From: Marivivens aquimaris
GTDB taxonomy: Bacteria; Pseudomonadota; Alphaproteobacteria; Rhodobacterales; Rhodobacteraceae
Direction of reading: 5' to 3'
NCBI RefSeq assembly: GCF_015220045.1
Contig: NZ_JADBGB010000005.1
Coordinates: 58,882 to 122,881 of the forward strand
Length of the DNA stretch: 64,000 bases
Part shown: positions 56,555 through 64,000 of the stretch, one piece after another
Layout: every line of letters begins with the position of its first letter
Numbering within the stretch: position 1 is the first letter of the stretch
Notes under the pieces: generated by a model
The model's database searches: none
What the model saw: only the letters and a program-made list of their open reading frames with translations
What the model was told of the DNA's origin: nothing
Position numbers and translations under genes: made by a program

Positions 56555-57351
56555 GATGTTCCTTTCAGATCAGGTGCCAGATCGGCCAGAGTTGTCAGAA
56601 TGGTTTTCAAATACCCGCGCAGCCGCGCGGATTTTTCGGTGTCATAGGTCCAGGGCGCAGCCTCGTCCTTCAGATAGGTGCTTTGTGCCAGCTCCATCTG
56701 AATTGCGTGCAGCCCGTCCGCCGGTCGTCCGTAATGGCGCGTTGTCCAGCCGCCCTTGAAGCGGCCGTTGGTGACGCTGGAATAGCCCTCTGCCATCTCG
56801 CACAGGTTCTGAACAGCGGCTTCGATCTCTGGGGCGCAAGTGGTGCCCAGATTGGTGCCAATGTTGAAATCGGGGAGCGTGCCGTCGAACAGAAACGGGA
56901 TGTGCGACCGGATCGAGTGGCAATCATACAGGATCGCAACCCCGTGCAGGTCACGCACCCGCTCAAGCTCGGCCTCAAGGGCTTCGTGATAGGGTGCATG
57001 GAAGGCTTGGCGACGGGCCTCGACCTCATCCTTGGTGGGGGGTGTGTTCCAGATATCCTGCCCGTCGAAATCGGTCAGCGGCACCAGCCCGGTGGTGTTC
57101 TGACCGGGATAGAGCGATACGCCCGATGGGTCGCGGTTGGCGTCGATCACGTAACGATGGAAGGTTGCGCGGACCGTGGTCGCGCCGGGCAGCAGCCCGT
57201 CATAAAGCGTGTGGATGTGCCAATCCGTGTCGTCCAGCCCCTGCCCCCGCGCGTTCAGCCGCGCCTTGATGTCGGCGGGCACGTGTGTGCCAGTATGGGG
57301 CAGGCCCAGCACGATGGGGCTGTCGCCCCGGTGGATTTCAACGGGGGTCAT
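56551..57351 (-). CDS. hutG: N-formylglutamate deformylase HutG
   Basis: A 266-residue N-formylglutamate amidohydrolase: [15 protein letters not shown] near the N terminus and [19 protein letters not shown] in the middle supply metal-binding residues. It releases formate and glutamate at the end of the five-step pathway, consistent with the presence of hutF. It overlaps hutU and hutH by 4 nt each. Confidence 0.95.
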   Translation of the reverse strand: MTPVEIHRGDSPIVLGLPHTGTHVPADIKARLNARGQGLDDTDWHIHTLYDGLLPGATTVRATFHRYVIDANRDPSGVSLYPGQNTTGLVPLTDFDGQDIWNTPPTKDEVEARRQAFHAPYHEALEAELERVRDLHGVAILYDCHSIRSHIPFLFDGTLPDFNIGTNLGTTCAPEIEAAVQNLCEMAEGYSSVTNGRFKGGWTTRHYGRPADGLHAIQMELAQSTYLKDEAAPWTYDTEKSARLRGYLKTILTTLADLAPDLKGTS

Positions 57352-58886
57352 GGGTGAAGCTCCGGCATGTGGGTGTTTGTGGCGGCCACAATCGCGTTTG
57401 ATGCGATCAGCGCTGCCGCTTTTTCCAAGTCAGGCGCAAGGTAACGGTCGTCGCCCAGCGTTTCGACCTGTTCGCGCACGGCGGCGATCACGGATGCCAG
57501 CGGCGCACTTGTCTCCAGCGGGGCGCGGAATTCGACACCCTGCGCGGCGCACAGAAGCTCGACGCCAAGGATACGTTCCAGATTGGCGACCATGCGCGAC
57601 AGGCGCACCGCGCCGTGGGCGGCCATGCTGACGTGATCTTCCTGATTGGCCGAGGTGGGCGTTGAATCCGTCACGCAGGGGTTGGCCAGATGCTTGTTTT
57701 CGCTCATCAACGCGGCGGTGGTCACTTCGGCAATCATATAGCCCGAGTTCAGCCCCGGATTGGGCGTCAGGAACGGCGGCAGATCGTGGCTGAGCACCGG
57801 ATCCACGATCAGGGCAATCCGACGCTGCGCAATCGCGCCGATCTCGGCAATTGCCAGCGCGATCATGTCAGCGGCAAAGCCCACGGGTTCGGCGTGGAAG
57901 TTCCCGCCCGAGACAATCAGCCCGGCTTCGCTCAGCACCAGCGGGTTATCGGTGGCGGCGTTCGCCTCGATCTCTAACGTGCGCGCCGCCATGCGCAGCA
58001 TGTCCATCGCAGCCCCCGTCACCTGCGGCTGGCAGCGGATGCAATAGGGGTCTTGCACGCGCGTATCGCCTTCGCGGTGGCTTTCGCGAATGACCGAGCC
58101 ATCCAGAAGCGCGCGCATGGTCGCGGCGGCTTCGATCTGGCCTGCATGGCCGCGTAAGCTGTGAATTTCGGGTTGCAACGGCGCGGTCGATCCCATGATC
58201 GCGTCCGTGGACATGGCCGATGTGACCAAAGCCGAGCACATCGCCCGCCACGCGCCAAAAAGGCCGATCAGGGCATAGGCGGTGGTGAATTGCGTGCCGT
58301 TGATCAGGGCCAGCCCCTCTTTCGCGCCCAGCACGATGGGGGTCAGGCCTGCGCGGCGCAACGCCTCGGCCCCCGGCAGAACCTTGCCTTCGAACGTCGC
58401 TTCGCCGTGGCCGATCATTGCCGCTGCCATATGCGCCAGCGGTGCCAGATCGCCGGACGCGCCGACCGATCCCTGCACCGGGATCACCGGCGTGACGCCC
58501 TGCGCCAGCATCCCTTCCAGCAGTTCGACCAGCTCCATCCGCACGCCGGACGCACCGCGCCCCAGCGACAGCAGTTTCAGCGCCATCATCAGGCGGGCGT
58601 GGGGTTCGGGGATCGCCTCGCCCACGCCGCAGCAATGGGACAGGATCAGGTTGCGTTGCAGGGTGGCAGTGTCGGACGGGTCAATCTTGACCGAGGCCAG
58701 TTTGCCAAAGCCGGTGTTCACGCCGTAAACCGCGTCCGTCCCATTGGCCGCGTCAGCAATCTGTGCCTGCGCCGCACGGATGCCGTCATGGCAGGCCGGA
58801 TCAAGGCGCACGGCAAGCCCGTCGCGCCAGATCATTTCCAGATCGGCCAGATTGGTGGCGCCGGGTGTCAGGGTCAGTGTGGTCAT
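57348..58886 (-). CDS. hutH: Histidine ammonia-lyase HutH
   Basis: A 512-residue lyase of standard length. The ASG triad for the MIO cofactor is at 143-145 within [15 protein letters not shown], and [10 protein letters not shown] near 54-63 is conserved. It removes ammonia from histidine to give urocanate. ATG 58886 overlaps the hutI stop (ATGA). Confidence 0.97.
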   Translation of the reverse strand: MTTLTLTPGATNLADLEMIWRDGLAVRLDPACHDGIRAAQAQIADAANGTDAVYGVNTGFGKLASVKIDPSDTATLQRNLILSHCCGVGEAIPEPHARLMMALKLLSLGRGASGVRMELVELLEGMLAQGVTPVIPVQGSVGASGDLAPLAHMAAAMIGHGEATFEGKVLPGAEALRRAGLTPIVLGAKEGLALINGTQFTTAYALIGLFGAWRAMCSALVTSAMSTDAIMGSTAPLQPEIHSLRGHAGQIEAAATMRALLDGSVIRESHREGDTRVQDPYCIRCQPQVTGAAMDMLRMAARTLEIEANAATDNPLVLSEAGLIVSGGNFHAEPVGFAADMIALAIAEIGAIAQRRIALIVDPVLSHDLPPFLTPNPGLNSGYMIAEVTTAALMSENKHLANPCVTDSTPTSANQEDHVSMAAHGAVRLSRMVANLERILGVELLCAAQGVEFRAPLETSAPLASVIAAVREQVETLGDDRYLAPDLEKAAALIASNAIVAATNTHMPELHP

Positions 58887-60094
58887 GCGATTTCTCCGGT
58901 GATACGAAACGCCAACGGATTGAAGCCGATGCGATAAGACAGTTCTGCCGGTTCGGCGATGTCCCAAACGGCTAGATCAGCCACCTGACCGGGCGCAATC
59001 GTGCCCAGATCCGTCAGCCCCAGCGCGGCGGCGGCGTGTTGCGTGACGCCGCGCAGCGCTTCTTCTGGTGTCATGCGAAACAGGGTGCAGCCCATATTCA
59101 TCGTCAGCAGGATCGAGTTCAGCGGAGAGGTGCCGGGATTCAAATCCGTCGCGAGCGCAATCGGCACCCCATGCTTGCGCAGAAGATCAAGCGGGGGCTG
59201 CTGGGTTTCACGCAGGGTGTAGAACGCACCGGGCAGGATCACGGCCACGGTGCCAGCGTCCGCCATCGCGCGCACGCCGGGTTCGTCCAGATACTCGATA
59301 TGGTCCGCCGACAACGCGCCATAGCTTGCCGCCAATTTCGCGCCGCCCAGATTGGACAGTTGTTCGGCGTGCAGTTTCACCGGCAGGCCAAGGTCGCGGG
59401 CCACGTCAAACACGCGGCCGATCTGGGCGGGCTGAAAGGCGATGCCTTCGCAGAACCCGTCCACCGCATCCACCAGCCCTTCGGCGTGGGCGGCGCACAG
59501 AGCGGGGATGCAGACCTCGTCAATATAGTCATCGTCACGACCGGCATATTCGGCGGGCGTGGCGTGGGCGCCAAGGAAGGTGGTCTTGACGCGGATGGGG
59601 CGCTGGTCGGCAATCATCCGTGCGACACGCAGCATCCGAAGCTCAGTCTCCGTGTCCAGACCATAGCCCGATTTGATTTCGATGGTCGCCACGCCTTCGG
59701 CGATCAGCACGTCAACGCGGCGCAAGGCCTGCGCCAGCAACTCGTCCTCGCTGGCCGCGCGGGTGGCCGTGACGGTCGACACGATGCCACCCCCGGCGCG
59801 CGCGACTTCTTCATAGCTAGCCCCGTTCAGGCGCATTTCGAATTCGACCGCGCGGTCGCCGCCATGTACGATATGGGTGTGACAGTCGATCAGGCCGGGT
59901 GTCACCACGCGCCCGCCCAGCGACCGTTGATCCAGTCCGGCATAATCTGCTGGCACGTCTGTCTGAGGACCGACCCAAGCGATTTTGCCATCCTGAATGG
60001 CGATCGCTGCGTCGCGGATCATCCCATAGGGCGCATCGCCATGCGCCATGGTTGCTACGTGCAGATCGGTCAAAAGCTGGAGCATCGCCGTCAC
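58883..60094 (-). CDS. hutI: Imidazolonepropionase HutI
   Basis: A 403-residue amidohydrolase: [23 protein letters not shown] holds the metal site, followed by [17 protein letters not shown]. It opens the imidazolone ring to N-formimidoylglutamate. GTG 60094 is chosen for its AAGGA 8-9 nt upstream; ATG 60085 is the alternative. The frame remains open far upstream only because of antisense coding in hutF. First gene of the operon. Confidence 0.95.
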   Translation of the reverse strand: MTAMLQLLTDLHVATMAHGDAPYGMIRDAAIAIQDGKIAWVGPQTDVPADYAGLDQRSLGGRVVTPGLIDCHTHIVHGGDRAVEFEMRLNGASYEEVARAGGGIVSTVTATRAASEDELLAQALRRVDVLIAEGVATIEIKSGYGLDTETELRMLRVARMIADQRPIRVKTTFLGAHATPAEYAGRDDDYIDEVCIPALCAAHAEGLVDAVDGFCEGIAFQPAQIGRVFDVARDLGLPVKLHAEQLSNLGGAKLAASYGALSADHIEYLDEPGVRAMADAGTVAVILPGAFYTLRETQQPPLDLLRKHGVPIALATDLNPGTSPLNSILLTMNMGCTLFRMTPEEALRGVTQHAAAALGLTDLGTIAPGQVADLAVWDIAEPAELSYRIGFNPLAFRITGEIA

Positions 60095-60135
60095 AAGATC
60101 GGTCCTTTTCGCGAAGTTTCGCCTTTTCTGGTATA

Positions 60136-60166
60136 ATTTTATGTGCAATATGTCTATACATAAAAT
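60136..60166. promoter_or_regulatory. hutI-hutF divergent operator, likely HutC-bound
   Basis: Between divergent hutI and hutF lies an inverted repeat ATTTTATGT (60136-60144) and ACATAAAAT (60158-60166), with TGTCTATACA at 60151-60160 across it. The latter is one base from the TGTA-N2-TACA pattern expected for HutC. It probably controls both directions. Confidence 0.55.
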
Positions 60167-60187
60167 GAAATACACAGGATAAAAACC

Positions 60188-61546
60188 ATGATCCACGCCC
60201 GTCAGGCCTTGCTCGCGTCCGGTTGGGCGCAGGATGTCCGCATCACCATTAAAGATGGCCGCATTGATCAGATCGCGCCCAATACGGCTGCCCAGACGGG
60301 GGACATGCGCGTTGATACGCTTCTGCCCGCCTTGGGCAACCTGCACTCGCACACGTTCCAGCGCGCGATGGCGGGCATGACCGAGCTGCGCAAGGCCGGG
60401 CGCGACAGTTTCTGGACATGGCGCAAGCTGATGTATCGCTTCATGGACCGCCTGACCCCGGAGCAGATCGAGGCCATCGCCGCGCTTGTGTTCGTCGAAA
60501 TGCAGGAGGCCGGGTATGCCAGCGTGGGCGAGTTTCACTATGTCCACCACCAGCGCGGCGGCGCGCCCTATGATGCGCTGGCCGAATTGTCGCTGCGGGT
60601 GATGGCGGCGGCGGGCGAGACCGGCATCGGGCTGACCCATCTGCCGGTGCTGTATACCTATGGCGGGGCGGGCAAGGTGGCGTTGGCCGAAGGGCAGATG
60701 CGCTTTGGCAATGATGTCGACCGCTTTACCGATCTGGTGCAAGGGGCGCGTGCGGGGCTTTCCGCCCTGCCCGATGACGCCCGCGTGGGCATCGCGCCGC
60801 ATTCGTTGCGCGCCACATCCCCCGACGATCTGGCCCGTGCGCTGGCGGATCATCAGGGCGGGCCGGTGCATATCCACATCTCGGAACAGCCCAAGGAAGT
60901 CGAGGACATCCAGAATTGGCTGGGCGCACGTCCTGTCGAGTGGCTTTTGGCCAATGCCCCCGTCGACGCGGGCTGGTGCCTGATCCACGCCACCCACATG
61001 ACCGAGGGCGAGACCCGCGCGATGGCAGCCTCCGGCGCGGTCGCGGGCCTGTGCCCCATTACAGAAGCGAACCTTGGCGATGGCCCCTTCAACGGCCCCA
61101 CCTTCCTTGGGGCTGGCGGCGCGTTCGGCGTCGGGTCGGACAGCAACGTCAATATCTCGCTGACTGAAGAACTGCGCACGCTTGAATATTCCCAACGTCT
61201 GCGCGACGTGGCACGCAACGTGATGGTAGTCCGCGAAGGCTCGGTCGGGGCAACGCTTTACACAGGTGCGGCCCGCGGCGGCGCGCAGGCTTTGGGCCGC
61301 GACGCGGGCGAGATTGCGCCGGGGCGTTTGGCAGATTTGGTCGCCATCGACAGCACTGACCCCACATTGTGCGCCCTGAAACCTGACCAGATCCTTGACG
61401 GTCTGTGTTTCGCGGCGAAAGACACCGTCATCACTGACCTGTGGTCTGCCGGGCGGCACAATGTGACTGGCGGGCGGCACATCGCGCGCGACGCGGTGGT
61501 CGCGCGGTATCGAAGTGCGGTCGCGGACCTGCTCGCCTCGCTTTAG
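60188..61546 (+). CDS. hutF: Formimidoylglutamate deiminase HutF
   Basis: A 452-residue amidohydrolase: [20 protein letters not shown] carries the metal-binding His pair, with [15 protein letters not shown] and [13 protein letters not shown] further on. It converts formimidoylglutamate to formylglutamate, the substrate of HutG. It is divergent from hutI and converges with hutD, overlapping by 4 nt. Confidence 0.95.
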   Translation: MIHARQALLASGWAQDVRITIKDGRIDQIAPNTAAQTGDMRVDTLLPALGNLHSHTFQRAMAGMTELRKAGRDSFWTWRKLMYRFMDRLTPEQIEAIAALVFVEMQEAGYASVGEFHYVHHQRGGAPYDALAELSLRVMAAAGETGIGLTHLPVLYTYGGAGKVALAEGQMRFGNDVDRFTDLVQGARAGLSALPDDARVGIAPHSLRATSPDDLARALADHQGGPVHIHISEQPKEVEDIQNWLGARPVEWLLANAPVDAGWCLIHATHMTEGETRAMAASGAVAGLCPITEANLGDGPFNGPTFLGAGGAFGVGSDSNVNISLTEELRTLEYSQRLRDVARNVMVVREGSVGATLYTGAARGGAQALGRDAGEIAPGRLADLVAIDSTDPTLCALKPDQILDGLCFAAKDTVITDLWSAGRHNVTGGRHIARDAVVARYRSAVADLLASL

Positions 61547-62088
61547 TCTTTAGGGCGCAGGGTGATGGTCAGTGCGACCGCATCCTGCGCCAGATCGAAA
61601 CGCAACGGCGCGTCGGTGCGGATCGCCGTGTCGCCCACGTCCAAAGCCTTGCCTTCCACCGACGCGGTGCCCGCGATCACATGCAGCACACAGGTCTGCC
61701 CGGCTTGCCCGACCTTATACGTGCCAGCATCGCGCAGGGTCTGCGCATCGCCTTCGCACCGCGCGGTGTCGAACATCAGGTTGAAATCACGGATCGGGCC
61801 TTGGGTCAGCGTGGCCGTGACGGGTGCCCCTCCGTCGAACCGCACGGGCTGCGCATAACCCGCCTGCAGATCGCCATCCGGCCCATGCAGCACCATGCCA
61901 TCGCCCTGAATGACCGTCAGGATACGCGTCAGGCCCGGAAAGATGGAAAAAGCCCCGTCGCCATCCACATCCGCCATGCTCAGCCGCCACAAAGTGCCCG
62001 TTTTATCCTGTTCTTTGGCGATATTGCGTGTGATCCCGCCACCGTTTTTCCAAGGTGTTTCCACCAAGTCGCATTGCCGAAAAATCAT
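61543..62088 (-). CDS. hutD: HutD family protein
   Basis: A 181-residue cupin-like protein: [19 protein letters not shown] at the start, then a beta-rich body ([33 protein letters not shown]). HutD is thought to limit hut flux or bind formylglutamate or urocanate. ATG 62088 is chosen; an open extension to 62202 is not conserved in the family. Confidence 0.9.
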   Translation of the reverse strand: MIFRQCDLVETPWKNGGGITRNIAKEQDKTGTLWRLSMADVDGDGAFSIFPGLTRILTVIQGDGMVLHGPDGDLQAGYAQPVRFDGGAPVTATLTQGPIRDFNLMFDTARCEGDAQTLRDAGTYKVGQAGQTCVLHVIAGTASVEGKALDVGDTAIRTDAPLRFDLAQDAVALTITLRPKD

Positions 62089-63148
62089 GATCTCTCTACG
62101 CAAAACTCGCTTAAGCGCCTCATTTTTATTACTCTCACGCCGACAGAACCACTTCACGACGAGTCCCATTTTACTATTGAGGACGCTCTTGATCCTCACC
62201 AAGCGAATCCCAATCCGTCTGCAAGCTTCAGGGAAATATCGGTTGAATACAAGAAAGACACAGCCATTGACTGGAAGCCAATACCATCGACGTTAGGTCT
62301 CGTGCCAAGCTGGTCTCCATCGCAGATGCCAGCTTGAATCATGCTCAAAGCCTGATGTGAATCCCTTTTGTCAACAAGACCTAAGCCGGCAAACGATTGG
62401 CGACGTCAGCCTTTGCGTTTCTGATCATCTAGGCCATTCAGTGAATACCCTACCAAGGGCAGCTGGAGGGCGGCCAGAAAGCGGGGCCATCGTAGCTTCG
62501 GCCCGCTCCTCCCAAGTTTTGATGCCATCGAGATGGCGCACCGCGATCTGTATTGGGCGTCCCCTCGCCCCTCCCATAGCGAGCGGTGCAAATACGGCTC
62601 CTCTTCCATCCTCAGCGGCGATCCGACCGGGGGTGACAGCGGCCTCACTCAGGTCACCGACACACCAGTTCAGGTCCGTAGCCTCCACCAAAGCAAGCCG
62701 GTGCCGCCAGCTCCCCCCCCCCCCCCGCATCCGGTCGTCCAAGACCCCGAACTACCCAGTCACGCGAGCCAGATGTGCCGCACAACTTGCTTCTGCCCGC
62801 GTCCAGTCTGCCATGGTCGCCTCTTCGGACGGGGCGGCAGATAATCCGGCTCCGCTTCGGGCGGGCTTGCAGAAACCACAAAACCTAATCTGACGTCTCC
62901 TCCTCGGGCGCGGCAAGGGGGTCATCGCAATCGTCAAGGTAGCTGGGCTTTGGGAATCTATATAACCAAATAACGCTGATTGTGCGTGACCCAAGCGGTT
63001 TTCCGGGCCATCCCTTCGCCTTTTGCTCAGTGCGGGTACGTGCCCGCCGACCAACCATTTTCCAATGGGACCGTTCAAATCTCTGGGGTGCATCTCTGTT
63101 CTATTGATGTGAGGTTACCGTCCTGAAATCAAAATTTTGGGGGCAAGC
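62089..63148. other. Intergenic region with decayed coding debris
   Basis: About 1 kb with no convincing intact gene. On the minus strand, pieces in two frames (for example WRHRLALVEATDLNWCVGDL and MADWTRAEASCAAHLARV) look like one former coding sequence, shifted near a run of 14 C at 62713-62726. I cannot assign its family. The first 300 nt next to hutD show nothing recognisable. Confidence 0.5.
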
Positions 63149-63934
63149 ATGCATTGGCGTATCACAGTGGAAGCGGTGGATCCCATCGGGGACGGGTACA
63201 GCAAGGAATTTCTCGTTGAAAAAAGTCTCGACGATCTGACAGAGGGACGCCTGGGCTGCTCCATTGAAGACGGAAAGACTATCATGGCTCAGATCCAGAA
63301 GGCCGTCGTTGAGCGAGAACTGGACCTATGGGTACGCTACCGCCGTGTTTGCCAGACCTGCGGAGGCAAGCTACCGATCAAAGACTATCAGAAGCGGACG
63401 ATCTTGACGGTTTTTGGATCCGTGCCAGTAACTTATCCATGGCTACTCGTTTGCCAGAAGTGCAGCCCCTGGTCCAGCCTTACGCTGTCTCCCGCCACAG
63501 AAATCTGCCCCGATCGCGCGACCCCGGAACTGCTGGAGATCTCGGCAAGCTTGGGTGCACGAATGTCATACCGCGAAGCCTCGGACATCCTTTCGACGTT
63601 CCTTCCCTGTCATCTCTCGCGAAAATTCACCACACTCCGACATCGCACGCTTGCGATCGGAAAACGCGTTGACAACGCCGAGCGGAATCGGCTTTCGCAC
63701 GAGAGCTTGAACTATCGGGATCGCGCGCAACTTGAGCTGAACATGGAGGGCGACAAAGCGCGGGAGATCATCTTCAGTGTCGACACCGCGCACATCCCTT
63801 TGTTCAAACGCTATGGCGGACGTACGTTCGAGGCAGTCGTCGGACATTGCGGTCGCGGTGGGCGCGGCGATACGCCGGGGCCGGTTTTAGCATTCGAGGG
63901 CACGCATCCGGCTGAATTGAAGCCAACGTGGCGG
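63149..63934 (+). pseudogene. ISKra4-family transposase, 3' truncated
   Basis: About 262 residues of an ISKra4-type transposase, starting MHWRITVEAVDPIGDGYS, with zinc-finger-like cysteines (RRVCQTCGGK, LVCQKCSPWS) and a first acidic catalytic region (IIFSVDTAHIP). A full protein is usually around 450 residues; here it is cut at 63934-63935, where the sequence passes into the 66-bp repeat, and the frame ends at 63958 in foreign sequence. Confidence 0.8.
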
Positions 63935-64000
63935 TCTCCTTGCAGACCACCTCAATGAGGTAGCCCTCGGCGAGCAAGTCGCGCAGTCCGTCTTCTGTAA
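63935..64000 (-). repeat. Right copy of direct repeat: broken copy of the virB-upstream gene
   Basis: This repeats 41271-41336 with one change, which turns Gly into Asp in the encoded VTEDGLRDLLAEGYLIEVVCKE. The copy is read on the minus strand and loses its 3' part at the junction with the transposase; its 5' part would lie beyond the window. Confidence 0.9.

Noticed and set aside
60095..61480. N-terminal extension of hutI by about 460 codons
   Set aside because: This part is antisense to hutF; the true hutI start is at 60094 with a ribosome site and the family length.
1..64000. CRISPR arrays, tRNA or rRNA genes
   Set aside because: No regularly spaced repeats, and no tRNA cloverleaf or rRNA sequence was recognised by eye; a tRNA could be missed without a covariance search.

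Overview
The window looks like part of a conjugative plasmid or integrative conjugative element from an alphaproteobacterium, most likely of the Rhodobacteraceae (Roseobacter group). This rests on the high GC content, the VirB/VirD4/VirC transfer genes with a putative RcgA/RcgR pair, a strawberry-notch-type methylase-helicase, the TRAP transporters and the hutF-type histidine pathway. I see no replication (repABC-type) genes, tRNA, rRNA or CRISPR. All family calls are from reading the sequence; no search was run.

Region 1 (1-6.85 kb) is plasmid maintenance or leading-region content: a left-truncated methylase-helicase, a Toprim primase-like protein, a DUF2493/SLOG-like protein and a small stand-alone WGR-domain protein. 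Region 2 (6.9-18.3 kb) is a defence-like island. Its core is five translationally coupled genes: an MmeI/YeeA-like adenine methyltransferase, an unknown protein, an Abi-like protein with a HEPN RNase motif, an SF2 helicase and a GIY-YIG (T5orf172-type) nuclease. Beside it lie TcmP with its three-Cys-motif partner (DUF5131), a Fic AMP-transferase and a 60-residue orphan. The five-gene cassette is my best candidate for an undescribed system.

Region 3 (18.4-41.8 kb) is the conjugation machinery: rcgA-rcgR; virC1-virC2; a hairpin-rich intergenic segment that probably holds oriT; mobC, a VirD2-like relaxase and virD4; then, after a GNAT/LysR cargo pair, a complete minus-strand virB operon in the order virB1 (frameshifted), B2, B3, B4, B7-like lipoprotein, a VirB5-like protein with an inserted lytic transglycosylase domain, B5, B8, B9, B10, B11, a small secreted protein and B6. 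Two small genes lie upstream of virB1, and one is cut by an IS3-family remnant.

Region 4 (41.8-63.9 kb) is catabolic cargo: decayed IS3, IS21 and IS30 pieces; a GntR regulator with a flavin reductase and an ABC uptake system; a TRAP transporter with a CoA-transferase/acyl-CoA dehydrogenase pair and a LysR regulator; and a full hut cluster (hutC, hutIHGU, hutF, hutD) for histidine degradation through formylglutamate. It ends in a truncated ISKra4-family transposase. The block is bracketed by a 66-bp direct repeat (65 of 66 identical) taken from the small gene upstream of virB1, so the catabolic block looks like a later insertion or rearrangement into a conjugation locus.
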